DNA of 64,000 nt, taken from an uncultured Eggerthellaceae bacterium (lineage in GTDB: Bacteria; Actinomycetota; Coriobacteriia; Coriobacteriales; Eggerthellaceae). Under the pieces are notes generated by a model. The model ran no database searches and was not told the origin of the DNA. It saw nothing but the letters and a program-made list of their open reading frames with translations. Location: NCBI GenBank assembly GCA_944321455.1, contig CALULI010000006.1, positions 248,001 through 312,000 of the forward strand, written 5' to 3'. This document shows positions 63,850-64,000 of the stretch, piece by piece (within the stretch, counting starts at the first letter, position 1; the number at the start of each line of letters is the position of its first letter). A program made the translations under genes and the position numbers.

Positions 63850-64000
63850 TTATACGTAGAACAACATATTGTTGTAGCTTGGTACGGGCCAGTGCGAACG
63901 ATCAGTGATAGTCTCCGTGTAGTCGACTACCTCGCGTAAGTTATCCATGATAGGAATAACGGTATGAGCGTAATAGTTAGCACGTTCTTGCTGATTTTCA
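63850..64000 (-). CDS. glnN: Type III glutamine synthetase, C-terminal fragment
   Basis: Only the last 50 codons lie in the window. They read ...ANYYAHTVIPIMDNLREVVD and end with WPVPSYNNMLFYV, the usual C-terminal pattern of type III glutamine synthetases (WPxPxYxxxLF). The stop is TAA at 63850-63852. The gene continues past the right edge. Confidence 0.8.
   Translation of the reverse strand, partial: ENQQERANYYAHTVIPIMDNLREVVDYTETITDRSHWPVPSYNNMLFYV

Noticed and set aside
1-64000. Search for a phage, transposon, toxin-antitoxin pair or defence island
   Set aside because: No transposase, integrase, terminase, nuclease-helicase set or typical toxin pair was recognised.

Overview
The window looks like chromosomal DNA of an anaerobic, mid-GC actinobacterium. 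The best guess is class Coriobacteriia (Eggerthellales-like). The signs are an AccD-AccA fusion inside a compact fab operon that uses the flavin enoyl reductase FabK, the LL-diaminopimelate aminotransferase route (DapL-DapF), a type III glutamine synthetase tail, a lactate permease, ferrous iron uptake by a FeoA-FeoB fusion, and ferredoxin-type clusters in an aldo/keto reductase. This is judged from protein features only; no 16S rRNA or other marker is present. I see no phage, insertion sequence, CRISPR array, tRNA or rRNA.

Layout. 1-5.9 kb: a cell-wall hydrolase (cut by the window edge), NhaA, the hibernation factor HPF and a polar amino-acid ABC transporter. 6-16 kb: an acetyltransferase, a small Pro/Ala-rich membrane protein, an MFS drug exporter, YhdT-PanF-VanZ, a MerR/MATE pair and a TDT-family transporter with a divergent LysR. 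16-19 kb: two universal stress proteins, YbaK and an MFS sugar-type transporter with a structured leader. 19-27.3 kb: the fatty-acid operon, read leftward: MarR (FabT-like position), AcpP, FabK, FabD, FabG, FabF, FabZ, AccDA. 27-32.4 kb: HdeD-like protein, ProC, HtpG under a textbook CIRCE element, and a lipase-like hydrolase. 32-40 kb: a metallo-hydrolase, an AEC permease, a hendecad-repeat protein with a frameshift, and two tandem MFS transporters each fused to a CBS pair, with a divergent MarR. 40-47.8 kb: a CorC/HlyC-type CBS membrane protein, a membrane-anchored beta-lactamase-like hydrolase, a CmpB-type membrane protein, an aldo/keto reductase, PyrE and PanE. 47.8-56.6 kb: a glycolipid-type glycosyltransferase, lactate permease, a short-chain dehydrogenase, an alanine/glycine symporter, a MerR regulator and FeoAB. 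56.7-64 kb: a zinc-ribbon membrane protein, an unknown protein behind two abutting perfect palindromes, a frameshifted lipoprotein, then PurF, DapL, DapF and the tail of a type III glutamine synthetase, all leftward.

How it fits together. The genes are mostly housekeeping metabolism (lipid synthesis, diaminopimelate/peptidoglycan, purine and pyrimidine steps) mixed with transporter-regulator pairs. No single large accessory island is visible. The most distinctive features are: the AccDA fusion with a roughly 200-residue unassigned N-terminal region; the duplicated MFS-CBS transporters with paired MarR-type operators; the double palindrome in front of the unknown 242-residue protein; a cascade of five hairpins at 44.5-44.7 kb; and a recurring pattern of short degenerate tandem repeats (16-25 bases) at gene boundaries, with a different sequence at each locus.
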